From NCBI GenBank assembly GCA_024278285.1, contig JAJRTM010000152.1, positions 1 through 7,526 on the forward strand: a stretch of 7,526 nt of DNA, in the 5' to 3' direction. The stretch comes from Planctomycetota bacterium. Lineage in GTDB: Bacteria; Planctomycetota; Planctomycetia; Planctomycetales; Planctomycetaceae. The translations under genes and the position numbers were made by a program. The notes beneath the pieces are model-generated. The model was not told the DNA's origin. It saw only the letters and a program-made list of their open reading frames with translations, and searched no databases. Numbering within the stretch: the first letter of the stretch is position 1; each line of letters opens with the position of its first letter. This document shows, piece by piece, positions 7,463 to 7,526 of the stretch.

Positions 7463-7481
7463 CACGGCTCTGTGAGCCGTG
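7463..7481. repeat. Perfect 8-bp hairpin CACGGCTC-TGT-GAGCCGTG
   Basis: CACGGCTC (7463-7470) and GAGCCGTG (7474-7481) are perfectly complementary around a TGT loop. It sits in the context GGGTGC-hairpin-CGAAC. I recall near-identical hairpins (GGGTGCCACGGCTC...GAGCCGTGC) occurring between genes in Gimesia-like planctomycetes, which supports the taxonomic guess. A transcription terminator for a gene beyond the right edge is possible, but no U-tract follows on either strand. Confidence 0.55.
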
Positions 7482-7526
7482 CGAACTGAAATTCAAGCTT
7501 TGTTTTGGGATAATTCAATCTCTAAC

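Larger units (their letters stand above)
7220..7526. promoter_or_regulatory. Repeat-bearing region upstream of gltB
   Basis: No gene is convincing here. The one open frame (7518-7333, minus) crosses two hairpins and resembles nothing. Near gltB the A/T-rich stretch 7253-7274 contains the palindromes TTGAAATTCAA (7253-7263) and TTTCGAAA (7267-7274), which could be operator or promoter sequence for gltBD. A weak sigma-70-like pair on the minus strand, TTGAAT then TAAGTT 17 bases later, falls in the same stretch, but the -10 match is poor. From about 7283 upward the region holds three separate inverted repeats, listed individually. Confidence 0.35.

Noticed and set aside
7333..7518. Minus-strand 61-codon frame upstream of gltB
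   Set aside because: It crosses two hairpin repeats, has no ribosome site and has no similarity I can name.
1..7526. CRISPR array, tRNA, rRNA or insertion-sequence transposase
   Set aside because: No regularly spaced direct repeats, no cloverleaf or rRNA signature and no transposase motifs were seen on either strand.

Overview
This 7.5 kb window of roughly even base composition carries five recognisable coding units, all on the minus strand. They read from high to low coordinates: gltB (two open pieces), gltD, a small helical protein, and a small HNH-nuclease-type protein. The protein sequences, the small-protein/HNH pair and the dense short intergenic palindromes remind me of Planctomycetota (Planctomycetaceae, Gimesia-like). 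That placement comes from memory of the style of these sequences, not from a search.

Region by region: 7220-7526 is a 307-base stretch upstream of gltB with no convincing gene. It holds at least three palindromic or repeat-like sequences and presumably the gltBD promoter. 2642-7219 is gltB, the large subunit of glutamate synthase (GOGAT). It is complete in sequence, but one in-frame TAA at 5189-5191 cuts it into an amidotransferase half (676 aa) and a synthase half (837 aa by the first possible start). The stop replaces what should be the Glu codon in a conserved V-[VL]-[11 protein letters not shown] stretch. 2502-2641 is a gltB-gltD spacer almost filled by inverted repeats, one of which looks like an intrinsic terminator on the transcribed strand. 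981-2501 is gltD, an intact small subunit.

Below gltD lie the remains of a two-gene cassette: a small helical protein (649-900) with an in-frame TAG at codon 37, and, 12 bases after its stop, an HNH protein (251-636) whose start codon is out of frame by one base in an A-run. Positions 1-250 hold a strong minus-strand terminator (49-87) and no gene I can support.

How they work together: GltB and GltD form NADPH-dependent glutamate synthase. GltD takes electrons from NADPH through FAD and [4Fe-4S] clusters to the FMN/[3Fe-4S] centre of GltB, which makes two glutamates from glutamine and 2-oxoglutarate. The HNH cassette is unrelated to nitrogen metabolism. The most striking point is that three of the five coding units each carry one single-nucleotide lesion while everything else about them is well preserved. 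This suggests either very recent decay or base-level errors in a draft or metagenome assembly.
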